DNA from: Begonia masoniana
Lineage: Eukaryota; Streptophyta; Magnoliopsida; Cucurbitales; Begoniaceae
Reading direction: 5' to 3'
Length of the DNA stretch: 64,000 nucleotides
NCBI GenBank assembly: GCA_022432975.1
Contig: CM039508.1
Location: 22,337,213 to 22,401,212 of the forward strand
Position numbers and translations under genes: made by a program. Each line of letters opens with the position of its first letter. Positions within the stretch are counted from its first letter, which is position 1. This document shows positions 21,571-33,919 of this stretch, one piece after another. Under the pieces are notes generated by a model. The model ran no database searches, was not told the origin of the DNA, and was given only the letters and a program-made list of their open reading frames with translations.

Positions 21571-24176
21571 TGTAACACCCGGGATTTTTTTTTTAAAGGA
21601 AAATTTGGAGAGAAAATTAAAGAATAATAAAAGAGGTTGTTTTAATTAATGTAAAAGAAAAGTGAATGATTTCTTAATTTATGTTCGGGTATTCCCAGTA
21701 GAGATCTTAAGCCAAGTACGGGGTGAGGGTCAATTTACAAAAATTTATAATTTAATAACGAGATTGAATGGAATTCGAAATGGCCGAAAATACGTGTGGG
21801 CGATTTAGTAATTTGTTTTAGATAAATAAATAAAATAACAAAAAGATTAAATAAAATAAAAATAAAATATTTTTATTTCGAAGAAAAACAGAATGGCTTC
21901 ATTCTGTTTCTCTTCGACCCGAGCTCCGACGCGAGAGAGAGCCGAGCGATGTCTCTTCTCTGGCGACCCCGCGGCTTCGGCCCTGCTCAGGCGAGCGACC
22001 TCCGGCGAGCTGAAGCCAGAGCGTGGTTCGGTTTTTCCGCGCCAGACCCGACCGAAAATAGGTAGCTTCTCCTCCTTGTTCCTCTCTGTTATTCGGCCGT
22101 GGGGGTAGTCGGCGGGTTGGGTCGATTTCTTGGTTGTTTTGTTACGGAATTGTGGAGAATTTAGTGGTGTGTGAGGGGCGATCCATGGAGGGCTGGAATA
22201 CCCCTGTTTTCTGAGTGAAAACCGTGAGGTGTGTGCTGTGAATTTGGGGGTTCTGGATTTGGAAACTTTATATTTTGTTAAAGTATGCATAATAGGTTAG
22301 AATTTGATAGATTAGTGAGGAATTGAGGGAGTTTTGATAGAAAATCGGAAAGGGGGAAAATTTCGGGTTAGGGCAGAATCGGGTTTTGCCCTTTTTGACC
22401 TAGCTAGGGTTATTTGTTTTGAAATTCCTTTTGGCAGGTTAAAATAGGTTATTAGAGGAGTACGTGGCCACTGGAATCGTTCGATTCCGATAACCGACGC
22501 AAAAGTTATGCACGTTTGAGGTTTCGGGTCGGTTTTTACCGAACCCAAATTAGTGGCCCATTTAGTTAGATTTTAATTGGATTAAGTTAGAAATAGGAGT
22601 TTGAGAATAGATTGGGGAATGTAAGCTTGATTTAATGAAGTTTGAAGTTGGACGTTGTTATTTATACATAAATTCGGGTTTTAGAGCTTGAGAGTAAGAA
22701 ATTGGATTAGGTGTTGTTAGTTTGGTTAGTTGATTTCCTTAGAATCCTTTAGTGTGTTACTAAGTTGAGTTTTCGTTATTTTAGGAAAACGGACGTGTGA
22801 TTTGGTTGGACGAAGTGAACGAGAACGTATCGAGCAACTAGGTAAGTAGAGAATATTTGTTTTGCCTTCGGGCCTACACCACGGAACGGTAGGTTTGTTG
22901 TTTGTTGTTTGGTTGTCTTCTTTGTTGGTTGAGCATTGTTGGTTGATTGCTTTGCTTTGTTTTGGTCTGGTCTTAGTATTTGTGCGACTTGCATCATAGT
23001 GTGAAATGCATCGTAGTTTATAGCCTCAGGGGATGTTTGTTTGTTTGGTGTTGTATTGTTGACTTGTGTTGTTGATTCGTGTGGTTTAGCATATTTGAAG
23101 CATGCATCATGTATAGCACGCTAGGTACGGTTAATAGCATTGGTTGGCATTGTGAGCATAAATGTAAGCAATTAAAGGTAATTGTATTTGCATCTCAAAT
23201 AGGGTGCCTTGTCGGGCTGGGTTGCTGGTAGTAGCACCCCGAGGGGAACTCTATGAGAGGTGACCGGCTAAAACTAGAATCCTGAATAGGGTGCCTCGTC
23301 GGGCTGGGTTGCTGGTAGTAGCACCCCGAGGGGACCTCTATGATGAATGATTGGCAAAACATGGAATTCTGAATAGTGGGCCTTGTCGGGCTGGGTTGCT
23401 GGTAGTAGCACCCCGAGGGGACCTCTATGAAGAATTAAAGCAAAGAACAGCAAATTAAAGCAATGAACAGCAAATAAGCATAACTGAGTGATAGAAACTG
23501 CATATGCTAGGTTGATTGCATTGTATTGTTGTCTCATTCGTATTCCCTACTTGCTAAGCGTAAGCTTACGTGTGTGTGTGTGTTCTGTGGTGTAGGTAAC
23601 GATGCGGGTACAGGTGAGCTATGTGAGTCAGCCAAGACTTGGGAGCAGTCAGAGATGCACGGAGCGTGCCGGTGCGGGCAGTTGTCGGGGCGACTCCACC
23701 ATGGTCTTCGGAGATGTGGACTTTGTATTTTGATAGCGTATTGTAGATGTCTGTTGTTGTATATAGTTAAGTTAAGGGTGATATGTCGCCCTATATTGTG
23801 GTCTTTCTTCAATTAGGGTTGTTAATATTTTAGTTTAACTCTTTACTGCTATTTGGAGATTTCTCATGCCGTATGCTGGATAGTTGGTTGGTTATGAGTA
23901 TTCTGGAACTGTTTGGGGATTGATTTATTGCAGGTACCTAGCATTTTGGGAGGCGCCATTTTCAGGCGTTACTTTGCCGAAATTTTCGGAAAGGATGCCG
24001 TGGTGCTTAAAGGTTAGGATTAAGGGGAAGAGTCTAGGCAGCTAGGTATGACGTAAAGAGTTTCAGGAGATTTAGTTTTAAATCCTAGGGTGTTAGGTTT
24101 ATTTTAAATGAGGTTTTAATGTGAAATTGGTTAGCAATGTAGCGCTCCGAGCCAGGGTGGGTTCGGGGGCGTTACA
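21571..24176 (+). mobile_element. Solo LTR in element B leader, TSD GGTTT
   Basis: Runs from TGTAACACCCGGG to GGGGGCGTTACA (2606 bp), flanked by the exact duplication GGTTT at 21566-21570 and 24177-24181. No internal domain is present. It interrupts the leader about 115 bp after the primer-binding site of element B. Confidence 0.93.
23195..23430 (+). repeat. 87-bp direct repeat, three copies
   Basis: Three copies of a block containing GTCGGGCTGGGTTGCTGG and TAGCACCCCGAGGGG, with starts at about 23201, 23288 and 23374. GGTGCTACTACCAGCA-type pairing is possible within each. It lies about 750 bp from the LTR 3' end, not at the distal position of the other arrays. Confidence 0.9.
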
Positions 24177-24181
24177 GGTTT

Positions 24182-25269
24182 GGTGTTCTTGCTATTTTTC
24201 TTATCATCTCGTTTTCTTTTCTTGCAAAGACCATTTTCCATAATGTTTTGTTAGTTGTCTGCAGATTTGAGCATGATTTTTTAAAAAAATTTCCACCATT
24301 TTCGTGCTGCAAGTTTCCTTCCTCTTTTGGTAGAACTTTGGCCAACAAACTGTGTACTTGATGTTTTACTTCCCTTTCTGGTTGGTGACTTGGCTGCTGT
24401 GTGTTTTACTTTTCCAGCACTTATGAACATGTTCTAATAGTTACAGATCTGAGCATGAACAAATATCTTTCCAATAACATCATTTTCGTGATTGGTTTGC
24501 TGGTTTAAGTTACTGGTTTTCAAAATAAAAAAATCAAAAAAACAGTTGTGCAGTGTTGTTCTGTTTCACTGTTTTGATGTTCAAATATGAGCTTCATGTT
24601 TTTAATGTTCTGTTTGCTGCTACTTTAATACATTAATCTGTTGAACACATTTTACCTTTTACATTTGAATCGCATTGGTAAAGTAAACGTTGCTAAAAGG
24701 AGTAAAAGCTAAGTAAAGTGCATAACCTAAACTAACCATTACTTTTGGTGTTACTTTATATCGCTTTCACTATATGCTTGGCTGAGATTTTAATCAAGAA
24801 CATTCTGCTGATAGATAATTGGTTGCATGCTCAAGTTGGAAAATATACTAAGTTCACTAAGGTGTTTAAAGAGCATGTATGAATCGGTTGCCATTATTTA
24901 GTGAATTTTAAACTTGTTAGTAAATTTGACCCTTCCAACTTAAAACAGTCATAACTTTGGATACAGGTGTCGGATTTTTACGCGCCACCGGCAAATCAAA
25001 GCTCTCAAAGAGCTATACAAGAGTGTTATAGCTACACATTTGACAGTCATGTTTTGTTCCCAAAAAATGACGTTTAGGCCCTCAAAATTGCGTTCCAAAA
25101 TTTCTGCCAAACTTTAGACACTCTAGGTTAAATTTCTAGTTAGGTTTATTACCTTTTTCCTTCTCTAACACTTAGGATCAACTTAAACCTAATTAACATT
25201 TATCCTTCCTAAAACCTTAGAAATCACATGAAGACTAGGAGTGGCATTAATCGATAGCCAAACTAAGAT
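24182..25269 (+). other. Leader (5' untranslated) region of element B
   Basis: Non-coding T-rich DNA between the solo LTR and the gag ATG. Together with 21458-21565 it gives a leader of about 1.2 kb. Confidence 0.65.
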
Positions 25270-26285
25270 ATGACTCAAGAACCGAACCGGGGTAAGGACA
25301 TTCCCCAACCCGAGACTCACATTCCTCAAGAAGGAGAGTCGAGCTTGCAAGGACAATTGAATCGTCTTAATGGAGAAGTCACTAACCTAGGCCAACCACT
25401 GAGATACCTAACCTTTGGCATGCAACACATTATGGAGACCCTTAGCAAGCGAAATTCTGGAGAACCTTCCCCAGAGCCTACATCTATGGTTAGACCCGAG
25501 AATCCTAGAAGGAGATTCCCATACCAAGAACTCTATCCAAATGTAGAAAGACCTGATACCCTAGGAGGAGATTTCAAGGCTTTGACTATCGAGATGAGGA
25601 TGAATGGACCCTTGATGAAGAAGATAATTTTTGGTTGGGCTGTAAAAAAGACAGAGGATCTGAGGAGCGTTAAGTTGCATGTTCCTTCATTCAATGGCAC
25701 GTGCGATGGTAATACTTTCCTAGATTTGGTAGATAAAGTGGAGAAAGTTTTTGACTACTATGAATATTCAGATAAAGTGAAAATCCAATTAGTTTCAGTA
25801 GAATTCACGGGATATGCAGCCCTTTGGTGGTCCAACAATAAATCCCAAAGACAAAAGATAGGAGATGACCCCCTTACCACGTGGAGATTAATGAAATCTC
25901 TCATGACCAAGAGATTCATTCCTACTCATTACCGACAAAAACTGATCTTACAAATCCAAAACCTAAGACAAGGAGTTCGGTCTGTTGAAGAATACCTTAC
26001 CGAGTTTGAGACTCTTAGGATTCGAGGAGATATGGATGAACCTGATGAACAAGTACTTGCAAGATTTATTCAAGGACTAAGCTGAGATATAGGAGACATT
26101 ATTGAGTTGCACCCACAAGAGACCCTTGATGCAGTAGTAGAGATGAAAGAAAGAAACCTTTTAACCGTAGTTGGCCACTTAAGGAATCCAGTAGCAAAAC
26201 CTTAGTCGATAAATCCAACCCACCTAGAGCAAGAGAAATCAAGTGCTATAAATGTCACGGTCTGGGTCATTACATGGCTCAATGT
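25270..26285 (+). pseudogene. gag pseudogene, element B
   Basis: ATG at 25270 opens 271 codons ended by TGA at 26083-26085. The retrotransposon gag domain lies around residues 130-271 (VPSFNGTCDG, ALWWSNNKS, TTWRLMKSLMTKRF, SVEEYLTEFETL). Similarity continues past the stop; a frame change between about 26165 and 26195 then leads into a complete zinc knuckle (CYKCHGLGHYMAQC) at 26244-26285. The N-terminus is hydrophilic and Q/P-rich. The product would be the nucleic-acid-binding particle protein. This gag differs clearly from those of elements A, C and E. Confidence 0.88.
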
Positions 26286-27141
26286 CCGAATCGACGAGTG
26301 ATGATTATCAAGGAAGATACGGGAGAAGTTGAGAGCGAGGATGACCAAGAGGTGGGAGTAGATGACGAGGATGTCAAGGAGAGTGACACTGAGGAAGAAG
26401 TCATGCGCCCTCCCGAGGGACCCTTGTTGATGGTTAGGAGACGAGTCCTCGTGACTAAGAGTTCAAAAGAGGATTGCCAACGTGAGAATATCTTCCATAG
26501 TAGATGTCACATTAAGGATAAGTTATGCTCTTTAATTATAGACAGAGGAAGTTGTGCCAACGTGGCATCCGACGAGTTAGTCCAGAAGTTAGGATTAGAG
26601 ACAACTACACATCCTCACCTTTATAAGTTACGATGGTTAGATGATAGGGATGATGTCAAGGTCTCTCGACATGTGAGAGTAGATTTTGCTATAGGAAAAT
26701 ATCAAGACTCTGTTTTATGTGATGTCGTGCCCATGAGTGCGAACCACTTGCTTCTTGGACGACCCTGGCAATTTGATCGTAGAGTGAACCACGATGGATA
26801 TTCCAACTACTATTTCCTTAAGATTGGTGGCAAAACAATTAAGTTAGCACCCATGACCCCCGAGCAAATATCACAAGACGACACTGCAAGAAAAGAAGCA
26901 AAGAATAAAGCAAACATTTATATGACTAGATCAGATATAGAGGCATCAGTGCTTCGAAGAGATCCTATGATCCTAATATTATTTCGAGATAGAGTTATGG
27001 AGCTAGGAGTAATCTCTGACCTCGTAAAGAAGTTGCTCAATCAATTCCAAGACGTATTTCCTGAGGAATTGCCCCAAGGATTACCACCTCTGCGTGGTAT
27101 AGAATATCAAATTGACCTTCAACCCGGGGCCATGCTACCGA
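26274..27141 (+). pseudogene. Gag-Pol junction and protease, element B (RT deleted)
   Basis: The frame continues from the zinc knuckle through an acidic linker (about 26320-26400) into an aspartic protease of the IIDGGSC type. Here the motif reads IIDRGSC with the catalytic Asp at 26541-26543 but the next Gly replaced by Arg, probably inactivating. Further blocks are LLGRPWQFDRRVNHDG near 26750-26800 and QFQDVFPEELPQGLPP at about 27040-27090, the usual lead into reverse transcriptase. At 27142 the sequence switches abruptly to the LTR of element C, so RT and all later domains are lost and the frame continues into LTR sequence. Confidence 0.87.
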
Positions 27142-27142
27142 A

Positions 27143-29278
27143 TAGCCGATCGATCGGCCATTTGAGCCGATCGATCGGCTGTGGCGATTCTACACTAGGC
27201 GATCGATCGCCCCTTAGCAATCCCACTTAGCCAACCGATCGCCCTAACAAGCGATCGATCGGCTACCTCTATGGAAAAACCAGAGAGGTGCCATACTTCT
27301 TGCCGATCGATTACCCTCCCAGGCGATCGATCGGCGACCTCTCTGGATTTTGGAAATCCAGAGAGCGCCTTCCTCGTTCCTTTTTCTTCCAACGCCCTGC
27401 ACACACACTTCACAATTTTTCCTCCCATTCATTTCCTTTCATCAACCATTCACTTAACATATCAAACATTTCTACCCCCTTACATTCCTCACTCCACCAA
27501 TCGCCCAAAAACCGACTCGCAACGTATTTAAAATATAGCAAAATTTCGTGAAAACGAACTGCGTGGATCAGTTTAAAAAAACTAAACATTTTCCCTACGA
27601 GTTTAAAAATCACCAAGCAGTTCCAGTAAATTCCAAAATAGAAATCATCGCTTAGACATCCTAAACATTCGTTCATAAAGCTATACAAAACTTCTTTCAT
27701 CATAATCTCCAACTAACAATCAAAAGGCACTTTCTATGCACATTCTAAATCGATTAACATATCGTATCAAAATACCTATACATCCATCCCCCACGAATCA
27801 AAATACGTACCGACTGCACCAGCGCACACCCATGGGCACCCTCCATCAACCAGCTCATACATCAGGTGGAGGAATATCATCCCCACCTGTTTCGAAATCA
27901 CCTACACCATAGAGACATTCTATGAGCTAAAAGCTCAGTAAATCTACGTAAATGCAAATGCGTGCTGTGCGTATGTCGTTTGTAAAATCATGCAGTCGTT
28001 TTAATCTTTACATTGCATAGCGGGAGGTCACCGAGGTCTACTCTCACCAGATGGAGAGGGAACGTCTGGTGATTAGACAGTCCTTTCCATCTACCGGGGG
28101 GAAAACATACTTCACCCACATGACAGCCATGTCTTAACCCCACCCCGTCGTGACCGGGATTACGTGCATTCATTTTTTTCATTAATTCTGTTCTTTTTAT
28201 AAAAACGTGTAGAAACTCATTTTCATGCTATTTTGAAAGAGTGTGATGCATGTACAGTTCATATTGCACAATTCAAAATTATCATAGAAAACAAACAATA
28301 AATCTTAGAAAACACAACACGACCTATACTCCTAAACTACCCAACCACTTACTCTACAACTACGGAATTCACCAATATCCTCAATAACGTCATAACTCTT
28401 GGTGTAGGCCAAATCGGCCAAACAAAGCACGAAGACTTACCTCGCGTTAGTAGCACACCGAGCTCCATCCACGAGCGTTGTTCACCTAAAGAAATCCATA
28501 ACGATCGTCATTAAAACCGGCCTTAGGAAATCGGATTTTGAAGACAAATGAAACTCCTAGCTAAAGGAAATTTCCTAAAACTCTATTTTAACTCGTTGAG
28601 GCATTTCATCGAGCAATTCGCGCTCGACATTAATAAACCTCCGTTAATGGAGTCCTCCAAGGTTTCAAATACCCGATTTCACTTAGACATCAATACGCCA
28701 TTATTTCGGCTAACTACGCTTAATAATCACAAACAACACAATACCTAACCGTTTCTAACATAACTCGATTAATTTAATGAAAACCTAATGAAACACTAAT
28801 CGTTTAACGAACTAAAAATCGAAATCTAATGTCCCAAAAGCACAAAGTCTTACCTAGGGAGTGTTTTCGGAGGAGAAACGTGAAGAAGTGGAGTTGATCG
28901 GAGGAGAAACACCGGCGTTTGAAGGAACTGTCGTGGAGAGCTTCGCCTGGAACTTAAAATTGCAGGGAGGGAAGTTTTTGGGAGAAAATCGTTTAAGTGT
29001 GGAGGGGGAAGAAAGAGGGATTTTGTTTATTTAACTAAAATCAACTTGTCAAATTATCAATTTACCCCTCATTTTGATTTCTCCATTAATCCTCTTCTTG
29101 TCTCGGTAATTGACTAACAATCTGGTTTTCTTCAATTTTTTTTATTTTATTAATAATTCCAATTTATTGTTAGGGCTCCATTAAAACTTTTCGTCGTAAA
29201 ACGGACTTAATTTGACATATTTACAAAAATGCCATTATATATTGGAATTACAAAAATCCCGTAAAACCGGGTATTACA
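27143..29278 (-). mobile_element. 3' LTR of element C, end-truncated
   Basis: Minus strand starts TGTAATACCCGG at 29278. It aligns with 36470-41685 once the nested solo LTR is removed. It includes palindromes of the type CGATCGATCG at 27145-27340. The final 205 bp (36264-36468 in the sister LTR) are absent. Confidence 0.9.
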
Positions 29279-29292
29279 TTCCATCCACCTTA
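29279..29292 (-). other. Polypurine tract, element C
   Basis: The minus strand reads AAGGTGGATGGAA immediately before the 3' LTR start TGTAATACCC. Confidence 0.7.
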
Positions 29293-29318
29293 ATTAAAAT
29301 TTTTTCCTCAAAATTTGA

Positions 29319-29860
29319 TTATACAAACAATTCAAGATACTTAGACATCACATCCTGCTGTCTTTCCCAAGTAACCTCCTCTACGTCATGGTTCCGCCAT
29401 GGGACTTTCACCAGCGGGATCTCTTCATTGCGCAGCACTTTTATAGAAAATTCTAAAATTCGCACTGACTTTTTCACGTAAGTCAGCGTCGGTTGTACCT
29501 CAATATCTCTTACTTCAAAGACATGCGACGGATCTCGCATGCACTTCCTAAGCATTGACACGTGAAATACGATGTGGATTCCTTCCATTGAAGCCGGAAG
29601 CTGTAATTGGTAAGCTAACTTCCTGATCCTCTTCAAAATAGGGAAGGGCCCCACGTAACGAGGACTCAACTTGCCCTTCCTTCCGAATCTCAGAACACCT
29701 TTAAACGGAGAAATTTTAAGATAAACCTCGTCACCCTCATTGAACTCTAATTCCCTCCGTCTGGTGTCGGCATAGCTTCTCTGGCAGCTTTGTGCTATAT
29801 CAATACGCTGTCTGATAACGGCGATCTTCTCTGCCGTTTTTTGTAAAATATCAGGGCCAA
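29319..29860 (-). pseudogene. Integrase C-terminus and chromodomain-type tail, element C
   Basis: The open stretch 29669-29319 carries SPRYVGPFPIL and YQLQLP, which close the integrase region, then a chromodomain-like tail with VRILEF, IPLVKVPWRNH, EEVTWE and a terminal YLELF, ending in a stop. Chromodomains of this class direct integration towards modified histones in heterochromatin. The frame differs from that of the integrase block upstream, so a frameshift lies between 29670 and 29861. Confidence 0.8.
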
Positions 29861-30673
29861 TTATGCTAGCCTCGCCAACCTCGTCCCAATACAGCAGAGA
29901 CCTGCATTTCGACCATAAAGCGCTTCGTACGGAGCCATGCCAATGGCAGCTTGAAAGCTATTGTTGTATGAGAACTCAATCAACGGTAAATATCGGCTCC
30001 ACGAGCTCTGAAACTCCAGCACGCAAGCTCTGAGCATATCCTCAAGAATTTGATTTGTTCTTTCCATCTGTCCGTCAGTCTGAGGATGAAACGCTGTGTT
30101 GAAATTTAGCTGAGTTCCCATCGCCTTATGCAGACTCTTCCAGAATTTCGAAGTAAACCTAGCATCTCTATCAGAGACAATCGAAATGGGTACTCCGTGC
30201 AATCTAACAATCTCCTGCACATACAGCTTGGCAAGCTGATCCATAGAATAGGTCATCTTCACTGATAGAAAGTGGGCCGACTTTGTCAAGCGGTCCACTA
30301 TCACCCAGATGTCATCGTGCCCTTTCGTCGTTCTCGGGAGTCCAACTATGAAATCTATGGAGATCTGCTCCCACTTCCACTCCAGAATCGGCAGTGGCTG
30401 TAGGGTTCCGGCCGGCCTTTGGTGCTCCACCTTAACCTGTTGACAAACCAGGCAGGTTTCTACATATTTGGCCATCTCTCTCTTCATGTTAGGCCACTTG
30501 AAATGCTGTTTTAGATCCCGATACATCTTGGTGCTTCCTGGATGCACCGAGTATGCTGAAGAGTGTGCCTCGGCCAATATCTCTTTCTTTAACTCTTCGT
30601 CATTAGGCACGTACCACCTATGCCTGAACTTTAATACGCCATCATCCGACAAATGGAAATCGGACGAGTTCAA
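29861..30673 (-). pseudogene. Integrase, element C
   Basis: A 270-codon open stretch. The zinc-binding HHCC region is visible (HPGS...CLVCQQ, about residues 40-75). The DDE core follows: Asp in SIDFIVGLP, Asp in SDRDARFTS, and Glu in the NQILEDML block after HPQTDGQ. It would insert the cDNA into chromatin. The last about 20 residues are out of frame with the tail downstream. This is the best preserved domain in the window. Confidence 0.9.
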
Positions 30674-30695
30674 AGGTCATGCTCAACCGATACAT

Positions 30696-31598
30696 CTAGC
30701 ACTCTAAGTCTTTTTGTTGGGCTTCACGGATTTTGTCTATTATGGTCGGCCTAAGAAAAATGTTTGTGAGCATAGTGGACAACTCAGCCACAATCTCGAC
30801 ATCAAACTTCTCAATCTCAGACCTCAGCATTACCGACATTGCTGCACGAGAAGGCTGACTTGTAGAAGGCATTCTGCTCAAGGCGTCTGCAACCTTATTT
30901 GCCTTTCCTGGGTGGTACTTAATTTCAAACTTATAGTCTTTAACGAACTCCAACCACCTTCGCTGTCACATATTCAGTTCTTTCTGCGTAAACAAATATT
31001 TTAAGTTCCTGTGATCCGAGAACACCTCACATTGTTGCCCATATAGATAGTGTCTCTAGATTTTTAACGCAAAGATGACGGCTGCTAATTCCATATCATG
31101 CGTAGGATAATTTTGCTCATACGGCTTCAACTGCCGAGAAGCATAAGCAATAACTCTTCCTTCTTGCATCAATACGCATCCAAGTCTGATCTTTGAGGCA
31201 TCGCAGTATATACTGAACTTTTTACCTTCAATTGGCAATGTTAAAACTGGCGCCTTAGTCAGTTTCTGCTTCAGCTCCTGAAAGCTCTTATCACATGCAG
31301 TTGACCATACAAATTTATCATTCTTCCTTGTCAAGCGTGAAAGGGGAACTACAATATTCGAAAACCCCTCAATGAATTTTTGGTAGTATCCAACCAACCC
31401 AAGAAACCCACGTACTCTCGTAAATTTTTAGGTTGCGACCAATCCCTGACAACCTCAATCTTAGTCAGGTCCACAGAAATTCCCTCTTGAGATATGATAT
31501 GGCCGAGAAAATTATTTCGATCCAGCCAAAACTCGCACTTGGTGAACTTTGGGTACAATTGATGTTGCTTTAAAATCCCTAAGACAATTCGCAGTTGC
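30696..31598 (-). pseudogene. RT C-terminus and RNase H, element C
   Basis: Continues RT from the solo LTR insertion. The CEFWL and GHIISQEGI blocks come first (31560-31500), then a frame change near 31395. RNase H begins around YCDASK (31200) and includes [20 protein letters not shown]; a TAG at 31056-31058 interrupts it. [15 protein letters not shown] (about 30925-30880) closes RNase H, and a stop at 30696 and frame loss precede integrase. RNase H would degrade RNA of the RNA-DNA hybrid. Glu and Asp of the catalytic set are present at YCDAS and DMELAAV. Confidence 0.87.
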
Positions 31599-31751
31599 TG
31601 TAACAACCCCAGTAGGGCCGAGACTAACCATGACTCTTTTAGACTTATCCATATATCCTTACTAATTTTATTTAAGTTATACTCCTTTATATATTTTTTT
31701 TTTAATACATAACTTGGCTCAAGACATCACTTAGCAATGAAACACATTACA

Positions 31752-32165
31752 CATCTGCCGGCGAGCAGTGCAAAATGCTTCAGCCGATGAGCAGGAACTT
31801 CAACTCTTAAACTGCATCTACCGATAGAGAAATAAACTCGCATCTGCCGATCATAAAACGACAGAACTCAATAGTCATTCACTTGCTCCTGCCGATCGCT
31901 AAACGACAAGCACAGAGTTCGTTTCTGCCAGTAGTGAAAATCTACATCATCTGGTATTTGAAACATACTACGTCTACCGATCGCTAGACGACAAAACAAC
32001 TCTTATATCATCCGGTAATTGAAACATACTACATCTACCGATCGCTAGACGAAAAAACAACTCTTATATCATCAGGTATTTGAAACATACTACATCTACC
32101 GATCGCTAGATGACAAAACAACTCTTATATCATCTGGTATTTGAAACATACTACATCTACCGTTC
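31752..32165. repeat. 61-bp array and related CTGCCGAT repeats
   Basis: Three full 61-bp units (starts at 31974, 32035, 32096), each with ACCGATCGCTAGACGA containing the palindrome CGATCG. Degenerate relatives (CATCTGCCGATC, CCTGCCGATCGCTAAACGAC) extend down to 31752. The array begins 153 bp from the LTR 3' end. Confidence 0.92.
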
Positions 32166-33761
32166 GACATGTGCCATCCACGTGTGTATTTAATACATCT
32201 TCTGATAGGAATCATCTATCAGTGGATGCAAACTCACACAGGCTTCAAACCTCATTGACTCAACACTCATATGAATGAAAATCAGAGACTCATCCAAAAT
32301 TCTTATAGCGGAAGACTTAGTTAAAATAACTCTTTCCATATCCTTATAATCATCTCCAGACTCAGTAGTTAAACCAGACAATTTCAAAAGCTCAATGTTA
32401 AAATATAATCTCATCCTACTTATACTTCCATATTCATAATCATCACTAAAATCATAAGAGCATTAACCAGGGGGTCTTGTTCGCCATCCAGCCACAGAAT
32501 TGTTCCCTGAACACCTTCCAGCAACCAAACTTAGACATCTTTATTAACTTTGAGATCCTCACCTGAAAACTCGTCACCTACATCATGAGGTTTTAACTAT
32601 AAGCCTAATGCTTAGTAAGGAATGCAAACTAACATGTATCATGAATGTACAGTTGAGAGAAAACATGTTCATGATCATTTATCATTCTTGTTTCTGTTCA
32701 TCGTTTTCATCATATGGATTAAGGGAGGATTTGTGCCGTAAAATGGGGGTTGACAGTGATTTTGATCATATTCCCTTTCGGGTCGTTTTCATGGTTCCTC
32801 TTTGGACTGTGGCATGCGTCAACCCGCCCCTAACCCTCACTTAATCATGTTGTTTGAGATCGTTTTCATATTCATTCTCATATCTCGTTCATGGGGAAAA
32901 CATGCTCATAAATCATTTTCATATGCTTGAGGAGTAAATCATGATGCATGACATGAATGCTCTAAAATCGTCAAACTATGAAAATTATCATACTTGGCAG
33001 TTAACTTCATAGACTCTAACAGAACATCACATAACATAGTTCTCAAACATCCGTAAATCATCCAAATACAAACCATCTTACTAACTTAAAACAAACACCA
33101 ACATAAGTAACAGACAATAGCCTAAATAACTTCTAATCATCGTATCAGTTTCTACCTAGCATCCTTATGATGTAGGGCCCTAATGGCCAGGAATCCTACA
33201 CATTCACTTACCTAGTTTCCTTAGCAACTTGAGCTCCTTTCCTTCAGACTTCTTCACCTAAAACATTACATTGTAGTAGTTAAAATAAAAATCCTAATAA
33301 TCTAAACTCAAAACTAGTAAAGTCCTAACCAAGGAAGATTCCTAAAGATCTAACTTATCTCATTCAGACATTTTATTGAGCACCTTGTACGCATAGAAAT
33401 CCTAGTTTATCAGTAAGGGAAATCGGATTCTCTAACTACCCGAGCTCAGCCAACATTCATAATTCCTACTTATTATCATCAAAATCATAAATACTACGTT
33501 AATAGCTAATAATACACCGATTCTATTCATTATTAGGCAAACCTGAATCTCAACCTCTAACTCAAACCAACACCTAAATAGATACTCAACCATTGCATTG
33601 TCGAAGCCTTACCTAGTAAGCTGAGTATCGGCGAGAAGGATGAAGAGTCGGTCGTTGATGAAAGGGCTACTGGCTGAGAGAGAGCTCTGGAAGGACGAGA
33701 ATCGCAGAGGAGAATGTCGGCTACAGTGAGGTTTTTAGTGAGGTTTAAGGTTTCCATTTTC

Positions 33762-33769
33762 TATTTATA
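33762..33769 (-). promoter_or_regulatory. LTR TATA box of solo LTR
   Basis: The minus strand reads TATAAATA 150 bp from the LTR start, followed by GAAAATGGAAACC and CTGTAGCCGACATTC, as in element A. Confidence 0.7.
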
Positions 33770-33919
33770 TTAATAAGATCCTTCATAATTACCATTTTGC
33801 CACCCCAAAATTAGAAATCAAATAAACTTTGGCATTAAAATTAAATTCAGGTATTAATAATAAAGGTGACAGTTAATTCCGTTAAGAAAATCACCTGTCA
33901 GAGATTGTCGGGTGTTACA

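Larger units (their letters stand above)
31599..33919 (-). mobile_element. Solo LTR inserted in the RT of element C, TSD GTTGC
   Basis: Bounded by the exact duplication GTTGC (31594-31598 and 33920-33924). On the minus strand it runs from TGTAACACCCGAC to GGGGTTGTTACA (2321 bp). Removing it restores continuity between the two RT parts. It carries a TATA box, leader sequence shared with elements A and E, and a 61-bp array near its 3' end. Confidence 0.95.

Noticed and set aside
21893..22290. Open frames on both strands in the solo LTR
   Set aside because: Overlapping frames on opposite strands in a GC-rich LTR leader; no motif.
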